From Verrucomicrobiota bacterium (lineage in GTDB: Bacteria > Verrucomicrobiota > Verrucomicrobiia > Verrucomicrobiales > DEV007), in assembly GCA_020630975.1 (NCBI GenBank), contig JAHDID010000021.1, forward strand, positions 24,322 through 65,905: a stretch of DNA of 41,584 bases, in the 5' to 3' direction. A program made the translations under genes and the position numbers. Below the pieces are notes generated by a model, which saw only the letters and a program-made list of their open reading frames with translations, did no database searches and was not told the origin of the DNA. Shown here piece by piece: positions 27,631 through 36,132 of the stretch (within the stretch, counting starts at the first letter, position 1; the number at the start of each line of letters is the position of its first letter).

Positions 27631-27718
27631 AAGGAGGGGCGTGCCTTTAGCCGCCCGGCTAGCTTGGCACAATGGCTTCGGCTCGGGTAGCTGGGCGGCT
27701 GAAGGCGCGCCCCTCCTT
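27631..27718. repeat. Inverted repeat with 30-bp arms between hsdR and hsdM
   Basis: Arms at 27631-27660 and 27689-27718 are complementary at 27 of 30 positions, separated by a 28-bp loop. Each arm carries GGGCGGCT(A/G)AAGGC(A/G)CGCC when read from the inside out. It lies in the 203-bp gap between the hsdR stop and the hsdM start. It could form a strong RNA hairpin that reduces readthrough or protects the downstream transcript. A repeat-derived origin is inferred. Confidence 0.85.
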
Positions 27719-27791
27719 GAGGAAAGTTGTCGGAGCGAGATATTACAGAAAGCGAAACAAAAGGCACGGATTTATTCCTGTGAATGAATAA

Positions 27792-30290
27792 CTAGGCCGC
27801 ATACAGCGCATTCTCCAGATTTCGCACCGAGCGCAGGTACTCCTCCTTGCCGCCGAACAGGCGAAAGATCTCGAGAGGTCGGCCCATGTCGCTGATGGGT
27901 GGCACCTTGATCAATTCTACAGGCTTGGTGTCGAATTCCTTTAGCCCGTGGTCGGCGTATTTGGTCAGCAGGGCGTCTAAGACAGCTCGCGCCTGCTCGC
28001 TGTGCTGGGCGTAGGCTTCGTGCTGTTTGGCTTTCTGTGCGCGCTGACTGCGGGTCAGAGCGGGCTGGTCGAAGGCGTAGTGACAGATCAGATCGAATGG
28101 GTCGTAGTCCTTGCCAATCTTGTCGCGTAGGGCTTCGAGTATAAGGCCCTGCTCTTTTAGCTCGTCTACGATGGCTGTCTTCTGCTCCTCGGCGGACCAG
28201 CGGCTGAGGAAGTCGTCTAGCGACTGAAAGTCCTGGGCGACGGTCTTTTTGGTGTAGTCCTTTAGCGAAGCGGTGATTAGCTTGCCATCGCTACCGAGGT
28301 ACTGGATGCGCTCGGAGATAACCCGCACGTCAACACCTCTGACTCGGTATTTGCGCGGCGGCTCAGTGCCACCGCCTCCCTCACCAAAATCATCGTCAGC
28401 CCCCTCTCCTAGCTCGGGTGAGCTAAAAGGCCCATACTCGCCCTCGGGCTGTGAGTCTTCGCCCCCATCACCTTCGGAACCAGTGTCAGCACCATCCTCT
28501 TCAGGTGGTATCATCGGCCCGTCCTCATCCGGCTCATAGATCTGAACCGGATCGCCATCGAAATCGGGATCGGCAAACAGCTCGGTGGCTTTGCGGAAAT
28601 CGATAATGGTGAAGAAGGTCTTGCCATACTCCTCATTGATACGAGTACCACGACCGATGATCTGTTTGAACTCGGTCATCGATTTGATGGTGCGGTCGAG
28701 CACGATCAACTGACAAGTCTGAGCATCGACACCAGTGGTCATCAGCTTGGAGGTGGTAGCGATCACAGGGTAGTTCGATTCGGGATCGATGAAGTTGTCC
28801 AACTCGGCTTTGCCCTCGGCATTGTCGCCGGTGATCTGCATGACGTATTTGTCATTTTTAGCACAGTGCTCGCCATTGTGATTGACCATGGCCCGCCGCA
28901 TGCGCTCGGCGTGATCGATATTTTCACAGAAGATGATGGTCTTGGCAAAAGGCGTGCCCCGCTCCTCTAAAAACTGAGTCACCTTTTTCGCGACGAGATC
29001 GGTGCGATCATCGATGACCATGGTGCGATCGTAGTCCTTAGCATTGTAAGTGCGGTCCTCGATTTCTTGCCCGAAAACATCGGTCTCACCTTTCTCCGGG
29101 CGATAGCCTTCGGCATCGACATTGAGCACTGGCTTGATCACTTTGTAAGGGGCTAAGAAACCATCGTCGATCCCCTGCTTTAGCGAGTACGTATAGATCG
29201 GATCGCCAAAGTAGTGGATATTCGACGCCGCCTTGGTCTCCTTGGGTGTAGCGGTCAAACCCACCTGGGTGGCCCCGCTGAAGTACTCCAAAATCTCGCG
29301 CCACTCCGAGTCCTCTCGCGCACTCCCACGGTGACACTCATCGATGATGATGAGATCGAAGAAGTCTCGGCTGAACTGCTTGTAGACTTTTTTATCCTCG
29401 GTAGGACCTGTGAGCGCCTGATAGAGAGCGAGGTAAATCTCTCGAGAGGTATCAACTTTTCGACCTGAGGCACTTTTTTCGATAGCGATCTCCTGCTTTA
29501 CCTGTGTCCCATCGCTCCGCTCAATCGTCTTCGACTTGGTCGAAAGCTTGGCCATGGCATCGCCGAGAGGGCGAAAATCATTGACCATGGTCTGGTCGAC
29601 TAAAATGTTTCGATCGGCTAGGAACAGGACACGCTTTTTGCGTTTCGACTTCCACAAACGCCAAATGATCTGCAGAGCGGTATAGGTCTTGCCCGTGCCC
29701 GTGGCCATGACCAGCAGGATGCGGTCCTGCCCGCGAGCGACAGCATCGATCGTCCGATTAATCGCATTTAGCTGGTAGTAGCGGGGCGTCTTGCCCGAGC
29801 CATCAGAGTGAAAATCCTGCGTGATGAGGGGCAGCTGCTCTTTGCCCCACTTCTCGATTTTCTGCCACTGGCTCCACAGTGATTCTGGCGATGGAAACGC
29901 ATCTAAAGTCAGCTCTCGCTCACTAGTGTAAGTCGGCTGAAACAGATCTCGCATGATAAATCCATCGCCATTCGAAGAAAACACAAATGGAACCGGCAAC
30001 ATCCTGGCATACTCCAGAGCCTGCTGCATACCTGCTCCGATGGCCTTGTCATTCCGCTTTGCCTCTATGATGGCTATGGGAATATTGGGCTTGTAGAATA
30101 AAATGTAATCAACACGCTTGCCCTTTTGCCGAGCTGACTGATCTCCGAACACTTGGATTCGACCATTTGTAAGCGGGAACTCCTCATACATCTGAGTCTG
30201 GATATCCCAGCCTGCCTGCTGTAAGGCAGGAGTGATGAACTTGGTGCAAATGTCTCTTTCGCTGAGCTTGAGCTTCTCTTGTTTGTTCAT
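27792..30290 (-). CDS. hsdR: Type I restriction endonuclease motor subunit (EcoEI-like)
   Basis: 832 residues from the ATG at 30290 (MNKQEKLKLSERDICTKF). The N-terminal PD-(D/E)XK nuclease has RVDYILF (Asp61) and IIEAKR (Glu76, Lys78). The superfamily 2 translocase has ATGTGKT with Lys201 and DECH at 317-320, then GLTATPKE and later helicase motifs including IGRGTRINEEYGKTFF. An acidic Gly/Asp/Glu-rich linker precedes the C-terminal HsdS/HsdM-contact region. Length and linker fit the EcoEI-type HsdR. It is the first gene of the island on the minus strand; the upstream 146 bp should contain the promoter. It diverges from the SDR gene. Confidence 0.96.
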   Translation of the reverse strand: MNKQEKLKLSERDICTKFITPALQQAGWDIQTQMYEEFPLTNGRIQVFGDQSARQKGKRVDYILFYKPNIPIAIIEAKRNDKAIGAGMQQALEYARMLPVPFVFSSNGDGFIMRDLFQPTYTSERELTLDAFPSPESLWSQWQKIEKWGKEQLPLITQDFHSDGSGKTPRYYQLNAINRTIDAVARGQDRILLVMATGTGKTYTALQIIWRLWKSKRKKRVLFLADRNILVDQTMVNDFRPLGDAMAKLSTKSKTIERSDGTQVKQEIAIEKSASGRKVDTSREIYLALYQALTGPTEDKKVYKQFSRDFFDLIIIDECHRGSAREDSEWREILEYFSGATQVGLTATPKETKAASNIHYFGDPIYTYSLKQGIDDGFLAPYKVIKPVLNVDAEGYRPEKGETDVFGQEIEDRTYNAKDYDRTMVIDDRTDLVAKKVTQFLEERGTPFAKTIIFCENIDHAERMRRAMVNHNGEHCAKNDKYVMQITGDNAEGKAELDNFIDPESNYPVIATTSKLMTTGVDAQTCQLIVLDRTIKSMTEFKQIIGRGTRINEEYGKTFFTIIDFRKATELFADPDFDGDPVQIYEPDEDGPMIPPEEDGADTGSEGDGGEDSQPEGEYGPFSSPELGEGADDDFGEGGGGTEPPRKYRVRGVDVRVISERIQYLGSDGKLITASLKDYTKKTVAQDFQSLDDFLSRWSAEEQKTAIVDELKEQGLILEALRDKIGKDYDPFDLICHYAFDQPALTRSQRAQKAKQHEAYAQHSEQARAVLDALLTKYADHGLKEFDTKPVELIKVPPISDMGRPLEIFRLFGGKEEYLRSVRNLENALYAA

Positions 30291-30436
30291 CAGGCGGGGA
30301 GGCAAAATGCCGCCCGAACTCTAACATGAGATCCAATCTAAGCGATAAAATCTGCCGATTTTTTAAATGGAAGAATGGCGCAGATGCTCCGTGCATTCCC
30401 CTTTTGTATTCTCTCCGCTAACCATTTCTTATCTCA

Positions 30437-31363
30437 ATGACTCATTCATCGATTCTCATCACAGGCGCAAATTCCGGACTTGGATTCGAAGCCGCACGAC
30501 AGTTCGCTCAGCGGAAAGGAATTTCTAAAATCGTCTTGGCGTGTCGCAACCAAGCCCGAGCTCAAGAGGCTCTTGAGCAACTCGAACAATTAACAGGGAA
30601 GAAGATTTTTGAAATTTTGATTGTAGATGTCGGTGATTTGGAATCGTGTCGGAAGGCTGCAGAAGACCTCAATATCCAAGTCGACGGAATTATACTCAAC
30701 GCAGGCGGCGGCGGTGGAACTGCCCCAACCAGACTCACGAAGGAGGGGGTTATGTTCATCTTTGCGATCAATGTACTGGGACATGTCTATTTAACCGATC
30801 TTCTGATGAAGAACGGAAAGTTATCCAAAAGCGGGGCGGTGATGTATGTTGCCAGCTTTGCCGCCCGGGGAGCTCCGGAGGTCGGTGCTGCTCGCCCCCC
30901 TATCGCAAATGGTTCAATCGAAGAATGGACCTCAGTAGCTAATGGCACAAAATTCGCTGACAACAGGAAATATACAGATATCTACGGGTCCGTAAAACTG
31001 ATGGGCGCATTGTGGACGATGAGCATGGCGCGCAAACATCCGGACATGAGATTTTTGACGGTAGATCCAGGCATGGCACGTGGCACCTCCGGGACCGCGT
31101 CGTTACCTTGGTATCAAAGATGGGTCATGAACACAGCCATATGGGTCATGCAAACCCTCGGGAAAGCCCATACAGTCGATGTTGGTGCCAAACGCTATGT
31201 AGACGTGTTGCTCAGTGAAGACAACTTCAAGTCCGGTGTCTGGTGGGGCAGCAAAAAAGGGCTTACTGGAGAGATGGCTGACCAGTTAGAACATTGGCCC
31301 GAGATAATCGGCAATGAATCCGCTCAAGACAATGTGGATAGCGTCATCCATAGCTTTCTTTAG
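30437..31363 (+). CDS. Short-chain dehydrogenase/reductase
   Basis: 308 residues. The NAD(P)-binding TGANSGLG is at 9-16, a NAG motif ([10 protein letters not shown]) follows, and the catalytic Y-x-x-x-K is YGSVK with Tyr183 and Lys187. SDRs carry out NAD(P)-dependent redox on alcohols or carbonyls; the substrate cannot be inferred. The [12 protein letters not shown] motif after beta-2 favours NADP, as in retinol-dehydrogenase or protochlorophyllide-reductase-like SDRs. It is divergent from hsdR and has no obvious operon partner. Confidence 0.9.
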   Translation: MTHSSILITGANSGLGFEAARQFAQRKGISKIVLACRNQARAQEALEQLEQLTGKKIFEILIVDVGDLESCRKAAEDLNIQVDGIILNAGGGGGTAPTRLTKEGVMFIFAINVLGHVYLTDLLMKNGKLSKSGAVMYVASFAARGAPEVGAARPPIANGSIEEWTSVANGTKFADNRKYTDIYGSVKLMGALWTMSMARKHPDMRFLTVDPGMARGTSGTASLPWYQRWVMNTAIWVMQTLGKAHTVDVGAKRYVDVLLSEDNFKSGVWWGSKKGLTGEMADQLEHWPEIIGNESAQDNVDSVIHSFL

Positions 31364-31623
31364 CGATCAGATAGCAACAACGATCCAAATATAACAATAA
31401 AGCTTATAGCCAGCGGTGACGAGGAGGCACAAATCGGTGTCATCACGGCTGTTCTGCAGGCCTAGCTGAATACGCCTAGCAACTACGGGTGAGCGCTACA
31501 GAAGGTGACACTGACGGTAAGGACCTGAACAACCTGCGAACTGCTGTAGGTAAATCGATCAAACCAATGATTAAACCAAAATAATCGATTAACAGTGATC
31601 ATTAAATTGGAGTTTGTAGCATC
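31364..31623. other. Gap with possible gene remnants
   Basis: No intact gene. Two short plus-strand segments look protein-like: 31409-31465 would read ASGDEEAQIGVITAVLQA before a stop, and from the GTG at 31489 a run of about 31 codons ends in TAA at 31582-31584. They are in different contexts with no start signals and may be the debris of a lost gene or chance. Confidence 0.25.
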
Positions 31624-31962
31624 ATGCAATCAAACGAAAACCATTCGGCCGCCTATCTCGTAGCATATGCTCTCGCTCTAGTTGGTTTGTTTATCCTTGC
31701 CGCCAGATATGAGTCCAGCCTACCGGGAGACTTCGAGTGGGGCATTTGTTACGGAGCGGTGTTTATTTTTTCAGCTACCGCCCATTACCTCACTCGTTCA
31801 TATATTCTAGTGCCTCTCATAGCGTTTTTAGCCCCACTTTCGGCACTTGGAATGTTTTTCATCGTCAATATGATCCTAGGCCTGTTGTGTGCAGCACTGG
31901 GATTATCACTCGGATGCGCCATCAGACAAATCAGAGGCTATCGAGCTAAGAAGAAAAAATAA
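31624..31962 (+). CDS. Small multi-pass membrane protein
   Basis: 112 residues with three to four hydrophobic segments (about 9-27, 38-55, 60-79, 80-100) and a Lys-rich C-terminal tail (RAKKKK) that should face the cytoplasm. An AATTGGAG stretch lies about 12 nt before the ATG. No family was recognised. It resembles in style the 113-residue protein after purQ, but the two share no clear sequence. Confidence 0.65.
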   Translation: MQSNENHSAAYLVAYALALVGLFILAARYESSLPGDFEWGICYGAVFIFSATAHYLTRSYILVPLIAFLAPLSALGMFFIVNMILGLLCAALGLSLGCAIRQIRGYRAKKKK

Positions 31963-32014
31963 ACTGTTAACCAGCAGACTTATCTTTCACCTCTATCAAG
32001 CACGACTCACGCCC

Positions 32015-32737
32015 TTATCGCTCATCCGAACCTTTGATGAAGCCGAACTCGATATACCTCGCCAAACCATCGAGATCGGGGAATAGACTGAAGTCGTGGA
32101 AGCCGGATATGGCCAGATTGTAGCGGATCGATGGGGCGAATTCAGGCGCGATGTAGAGCTTGGAAAACTTGCCCTGCAAAGCTGGTGCTTCGTTTACCGC
32201 CTCAAACTGACCGGACTCACGATCGAATCGGGTAACGGTGAACACGCCACCCTGAGAGGTGATCCGCGGAGTGATGTGTGGCGGCTCGTAGACAGCTCCG
32301 ACAGGTGCTTGATCGGGGGCGACTGAAGTGTTCCGCGGATCAATGAGGCTCGACTCATCTGGCCGATACATCCACACCACTCTCGGCTGCCCCTCTCGAC
32401 CGGGCTGCGACACGGCAAACCACAGGGCTGCCATAGCGTGGTGAGACCAGTCTAGCAAACGGGTAGCCAGCCCGTGGTGCTGCGCTAGAGCCGTGAGCTC
32501 CCAAATATCGTCGATCGAGCGCCCGATCAGCGGATAGGCAGCCTTCTCAAAGTCAGTGAGCATCTGCGACTCGGTGAACAAGATATCAAACTCTGAGTGC
32601 ACTCGAGCTAGCTTGGGAAGCAGCGGCCAGTCCTCTCGCTGCCCCCGAAATAGGTGAAAACCTCCACCCTGACACTCCGTGGCTACAAAGTCGGTGTAGT
32701 CACTCAAGCTGCTGATCTCAAATTCCTGTGTCGCCAT
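32015..32737 (-). CDS. FRG-domain protein
   Basis: 240 residues. The FRG signature is complete: LFRGQREDWPLLPKLAR around 29-45 with the F-R-G core at 30-32, ALAQHHGLATRLLDWS at 83-98, AALWFAV, and a later SQGGVFT. FRG domains have no established enzymatic activity. They occur often in anti-phage and toxin contexts. Here the gene stands alone in an accessory stretch about 1.7 kb from the start of the type I restriction island and on the same strand as it. No toxin or antitoxin partner is adjacent. Confidence 0.87.
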   Translation of the reverse strand: MATQEFEISSLSDYTDFVATECQGGGFHLFRGQREDWPLLPKLARVHSEFDILFTESQMLTDFEKAAYPLIGRSIDDIWELTALAQHHGLATRLLDWSHHAMAALWFAVSQPGREGQPRVVWMYRPDESSLIDPRNTSVAPDQAPVGAVYEPPHITPRITSQGGVFTVTRFDRESGQFEAVNEAPALQGKFSKLYIAPEFAPSIRYNLAISGFHDFSLFPDLDGLARYIEFGFIKGSDER

Positions 32738-33044
32738 ATCTTTTGGTGTTCTCGTCTAGCTACCTGTACTCGTGACCGAGCACTCGAAAGGCGCTGCGCT
32801 CCCCAGCCCCTATATCATCGATAGTAGCAGTCGATAGGTGGAGGCCTCCACCGAAAAATAGCGAGAACTTGCCCCCCCTAAATTTTAGTTAACCAAGGTT
32901 GATAGTCATCTCGACTTACTGGTTTGGAGTGATTTGCTTCCGGCCCCTTTCAAACTATCAAGCTTTTTAAGTTCATGATATTTACAGTTTTTAATAGCCT
33001 TAATTTTTCGAATCCGCTATATTTTCTAGGAACACACGGAATAT
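32738..33044. other. Gene-less stretch between divergent FRG and FIST genes
   Basis: No reading frame of note. It contains a 16-bp perfect palindrome at 32837-32852. From about 32880 to 33044 it becomes AT-rich toward the FIST gene, with TATATT at 33018-33023 as a possible -10 but no matching -35. Both divergent promoters should lie here. Confidence 0.55.
32837..32852. repeat. 16-bp perfect palindrome GGTGGAGGCCTCCACC
   Basis: It lies about 100 bp upstream of the FRG gene start and is followed by CGAAAAATA. It may be an operator for a dimeric regulator or a degenerate REP hairpin; the sequence alone does not decide. Confidence 0.6.
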
Positions 33045-34169
33045 ATGACAGTTACCCAGGCACATTGTGGCAATGGGGCGACTCCGCAGTTTGATGCGGA
33101 ACTGGCCCCCGATTGGTTGATGGTACTCGGCCACCAGTCTCAGCTGGCAGGCGACAACCAGGCCATGGCCCATCTAGCAGAGGCTTATCCAGATGCCGTG
33201 GTGACCGGCTGTACGACCGGCAATTTCCTACTCGACTCTCAGCTACGCGACGAGGGTGTCGGTGCTACCGCTATCCAGCTATCGGATGGCTATGTGGATA
33301 GCTACTCCATAGATACCTCCGACGATCCGGCTCGCGATGGACGGATGATCGGCGAGCAGATCCGTATGGATGGCGACCCTAGCGGTCTGTTGGTATTCTA
33401 CGATCTATCCTTCCCTCAGCCGGAGCGATTTATCCGTGCTCTGCGCCAGGCGGTAGGCCCAGGCGTGAGTCTGTCCGGTGCGGTGGCCAGCGATCGCTTT
33501 ACCTTCGATCAGACGGCAGTCTATGATCGCGGCGAGGAACGCTCGCTGATAGTCGTGGCAATTTTTGAGGAGGAGCTGTCTCTAGTCTCGAGCACCACTG
33601 CCGGTATCGAGCAATCGGGCTGCGAGTACACCATCACCAAGAGCGTGGGCAATGTGATCCACGAGATCGATGGCCGACCGGCGCTGGATGTGTTCAATGA
33701 CCATCTGGGAGACGACTTCTTCCGCCTGCCTCTAGCCGCCACCCACTACCCGATCTGGCTGCACAGTGAGGATGGTGAAAATTCCGTGGTGCGCTGTGCT
33801 AATAAATATGGCTTCGCCCGAAAATCTCTGACACTCGGCGGCGATATACCTGAGGCTCCCTGCCGGATCACGCTCTCGACCTACGTCGATCCGAAACAAC
33901 TGCTGCACACTGGCGAGGTATCAGCCCTCGAGCTGGCCAACCTCAGCACTCGGCCGCAAGAGCTAAATCTCTACTTCGGCTGTGCGATGCGCCACGGCAG
34001 CATGGGTGATCCACTGAGCGAGATCGAGTACCAGCAGGCGGTACGTAGGCTGCAGCCCGGCACGCCCAATATGGGCTTTTTCGGCAACGGCCAGATCTGT
34101 CACTTCGACACGCCCTACCGTGCTGAGGTGCACAATCTGAATGTGGCCATCACCTCGCTGCAGGTTTAG
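33045..34169 (+). CDS. FIST N and FIST C domain sensor protein
   Basis: 374 residues made of a FIST N domain (about 25-200; AYPDAVVTGCTTGNFL, GVSLSGAVASDRF) and a FIST C domain (about 205-355; KSVGNVIHEIDGRPALDVF, TTHYP-like LAATHYPIWL, MGFFGNGQI). FIST domains are ligand sensors proposed to bind small molecules such as amino acids, usually joined to histidine kinase, GGDEF or methyl-accepting outputs. Here there is no output domain and no membrane segment, so signalling would need a partner. It is about 95 bp upstream of the L,D-transpeptidase-like gene on the same strand. Confidence 0.88.
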   Translation: MTVTQAHCGNGATPQFDAELAPDWLMVLGHQSQLAGDNQAMAHLAEAYPDAVVTGCTTGNFLLDSQLRDEGVGATAIQLSDGYVDSYSIDTSDDPARDGRMIGEQIRMDGDPSGLLVFYDLSFPQPERFIRALRQAVGPGVSLSGAVASDRFTFDQTAVYDRGEERSLIVVAIFEEELSLVSSTTAGIEQSGCEYTITKSVGNVIHEIDGRPALDVFNDHLGDDFFRLPLAATHYPIWLHSEDGENSVVRCANKYGFARKSLTLGGDIPEAPCRITLSTYVDPKQLLHTGEVSALELANLSTRPQELNLYFGCAMRHGSMGDPLSEIEYQQAVRRLQPGTPNMGFFGNGQICHFDTPYRAEVHNLNVAITSLQV

Positions 34170-34264
34170 TGGCGGATGAGATCGCTTTTTTTCCGACTTC
34201 TGGTCTAAGATTTTAGTACTAGGTTCGCACTTGTGCTCGCCTCGCAATTGCCTAACCTTCAGGG

Positions 34265-35941
34265 ATGTTCCATTTCGGGCATCGCTTCCTCTCTACATTT
34301 TTGCTACTCGCTACAGCCGGTAGCTCCTATCTGCTACTCTCCTCCACCACTCTGCGGGCTCAGGAGGAGGTGATCGGTATAACTGCGCCCGACGGCGAGG
34401 AGCCTGAGGTCGAGGAATCGGTCGAAGAGATGCTAGCACGGCTAAACTACGAGGAGGCCGCTGCCCAGATCCGGCAGGACCTCTCCAAGGAAATGCAGCT
34501 GCTCAAGCTCCCTTTGGCAAAGCGCCTGCGCATCACCCGCATGGCGATAGAGGCCTATCAGATGAACGGCAATCAGCCTCTATGGGATGTCGATGCTTAC
34601 TACGCGGTCGACCGAGAGCTGGTCGAGTTGCTGAAATTTAACGGTATCCCCGACCCGTTGCGAGTCGACTTCGCCTCGGAGGTGAGTGCCTACCGCGAGG
34701 ACAGCAGTCCAGTGGCTACTGATGATCTGCGTATCACCCTGCGTCTGGCAGAGATCTGTCTACTGCTGAAAGAAGGCCCTCACGAGTTCGATTTTGGTTG
34801 GGGCGATGAGTGGTTGCTCGATGATTTCTCTGGCGAGGGCGATACCGGCGATCAGCAGCGACGCCTCTCCTACCACTTCGCCAATCGAGTAGCCGATCAC
34901 CCCGATCAGGCCATGGCGATCGCCATCTCCTACATCCCACGGAATATGGTCTACCGCCGCCTCATCGAAGAGCTGCTGAAGATAAGTGACAGCGACGACG
35001 CGCCGCTTCTGTTCGTGTCAAAAACCATCAAAAAAGGCGATCCCTTCTTTCAGGCGCAGGAGCTGGCTATCTACCTGCAGGAGCTGGGGCATCTCAATGA
35101 ATTCTCTCTTGAGAGTATCTTGAGCAATCCCTCTGGCGTCTACACCGGCGCTCTCTCCGATGCAGTGGCATCTTTTCAGCGCTCAAAAGGGCTGTCTGCC
35201 GACGGCATACTCGGCCCCGCCACGGCCAATCGTATCAGCCGCGGTGCTGAGATCGAGCGCTCACAGATCTGGCTGAACCTGCACCGCGCCCGCTATCTGC
35301 CCAATGATCCAGGCGATCGGTATGTATTAGTGAATCTGCCTTCAGCGCGGGCCTATGCCTTTGATGGCACCAAGAAGAGTCTCGAGACATCGATCGTGTT
35401 TGGCCAAGACGAGGATGGCGCGCGCACACCGATTTTTCGCGATCGACTGGAGTACATGGTGTTTCGCCCTACAGGAAAGATGCGCCTGCCCAGCAGCTTC
35501 GCGAGTGAGCTGGGAGAAGACATAGCCGACATCCTATCAAACAACTACCGCAGTGGCGCCAATGACGATGATGACCCCGCCCGGGTGAAGTTTCTCTTCC
35601 CCAACCCGTATGAAGTGTTTTTCCAGTCCCCGAACGACTACGATGTCTTTAAAGAAAAGACCAATGCCATCATCGAGCGCAGTGTGCAGCTGAAAGACCC
35701 TGAAGATATGGCCAAATGGGTGCTGCAAGATCAGGAAGGCTGGACGGGTAGCACCGTGAGCTCCGCGATGCGCTCGACCCGTACCGATCGCTGGGTGAAG
35801 CTGGAGCAGCCGATCGCCGTCTACATCGTGTATTTCACCGCTTTTCCGAAGATGGATCAGGCCACGGGTATCGATTTTCATCTGGATTGCTACAGCCGAG
35901 ACAGCTCACGGCTGACGAGAGCTTTGGCATCGGCGCAGTAA
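34265..35941 (+). CDS. L,D-transpeptidase (YcbB-type) homologue with decayed catalytic motif
   Basis: 558 residues with an N-terminal signal peptide (to about residue 32). A long helical scaffold follows, then a peptidoglycan-binding-like motif around 278-318 (VASFQRSKGLSADGILGPATANRI) and a YkuD-like fold from about 335. YcbB-type enzymes crosslink peptidoglycan using an H-D-T-P stretch and the S-H-G-C-I-R catalytic motif. Here FPNPYEVFFQSPND (447-457) replaces the first, with Gln454 at the His position. AIIERSVQLKDP (468-479) aligns to AFSHGCIRxENP, with Ser473 at the catalytic Cys and Glu and Arg for His and Gly. Surrounding residues still align, so this is a homologue, probably a pseudoenzyme. 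The alignment is from memory of the family. Confidence 0.78.
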   Translation: MFHFGHRFLSTFLLLATAGSSYLLLSSTTLRAQEEVIGITAPDGEEPEVEESVEEMLARLNYEEAAAQIRQDLSKEMQLLKLPLAKRLRITRMAIEAYQMNGNQPLWDVDAYYAVDRELVELLKFNGIPDPLRVDFASEVSAYREDSSPVATDDLRITLRLAEICLLLKEGPHEFDFGWGDEWLLDDFSGEGDTGDQQRRLSYHFANRVADHPDQAMAIAISYIPRNMVYRRLIEELLKISDSDDAPLLFVSKTIKKGDPFFQAQELAIYLQELGHLNEFSLESILSNPSGVYTGALSDAVASFQRSKGLSADGILGPATANRISRGAEIERSQIWLNLHRARYLPNDPGDRYVLVNLPSARAYAFDGTKKSLETSIVFGQDEDGARTPIFRDRLEYMVFRPTGKMRLPSSFASELGEDIADILSNNYRSGANDDDDPARVKFLFPNPYEVFFQSPNDYDVFKEKTNAIIERSVQLKDPEDMAKWVLQDQEGWTGSTVSSAMRSTRTDRWVKLEQPIAVYIVYFTAFPKMDQATGIDFHLDCYSRDSSRLTRALASAQ

Positions 35942-35957
35942 ACGTGCGAAGAGGCGT

Positions 35958-35981
35958 GTAGCGGCATTTCTGAAAATGCCG
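35958..35981 (+). repeat. REP hairpin, second stem family, left
   Basis: GTAG (35958-35961), stem CGGCATTT, loop CTGA, stem AAATGCCG. Perfect 8-bp stem. It has the same GTAG + 8-bp stem + 4-nt loop build as the RAYT-flanking REPs, but an unrelated stem sequence. It follows the L,D-transpeptidase-like gene by 16 bp. Confidence 0.8.
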
Positions 35982-36013
35982 AGTTCCAAAGCTATCGGGC
36001 GATCAAGCTGGTG

Positions 36014-36038
36014 GCGGAAGATTTAGATCTTCCGCTAC
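36014..36038 (-). repeat. REP hairpin, second stem family, right (inverted)
   Basis: Read on the minus strand: GTAG (36038-36035), stem CGGAAGAT, loop CTAA, stem ATCTTCCG. Perfect 8-bp stem, extended by one C-G pair using the last base of GTAG. It is inverted relative to the left REP and 32 bp away. The two make a BIME-like pair at the 3' side of the L,D-transpeptidase-like gene. Confidence 0.8.
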
Positions 36039-36132
36039 GACGACGAATGAACCTCTAAAAATATTCTATCACGATCACGGCCCCATACCTCTGGTTGATT
36101 TTTTCCTGTTCCTACGTCTATGTTGGAGAGTT

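Noticed and set aside
27548-27787. Plus-strand frame of 79 codons between hsdM and hsdR
   Set aside because: It runs through the 30-bp-arm inverted repeat and the hsdM start and has no independent coding character.
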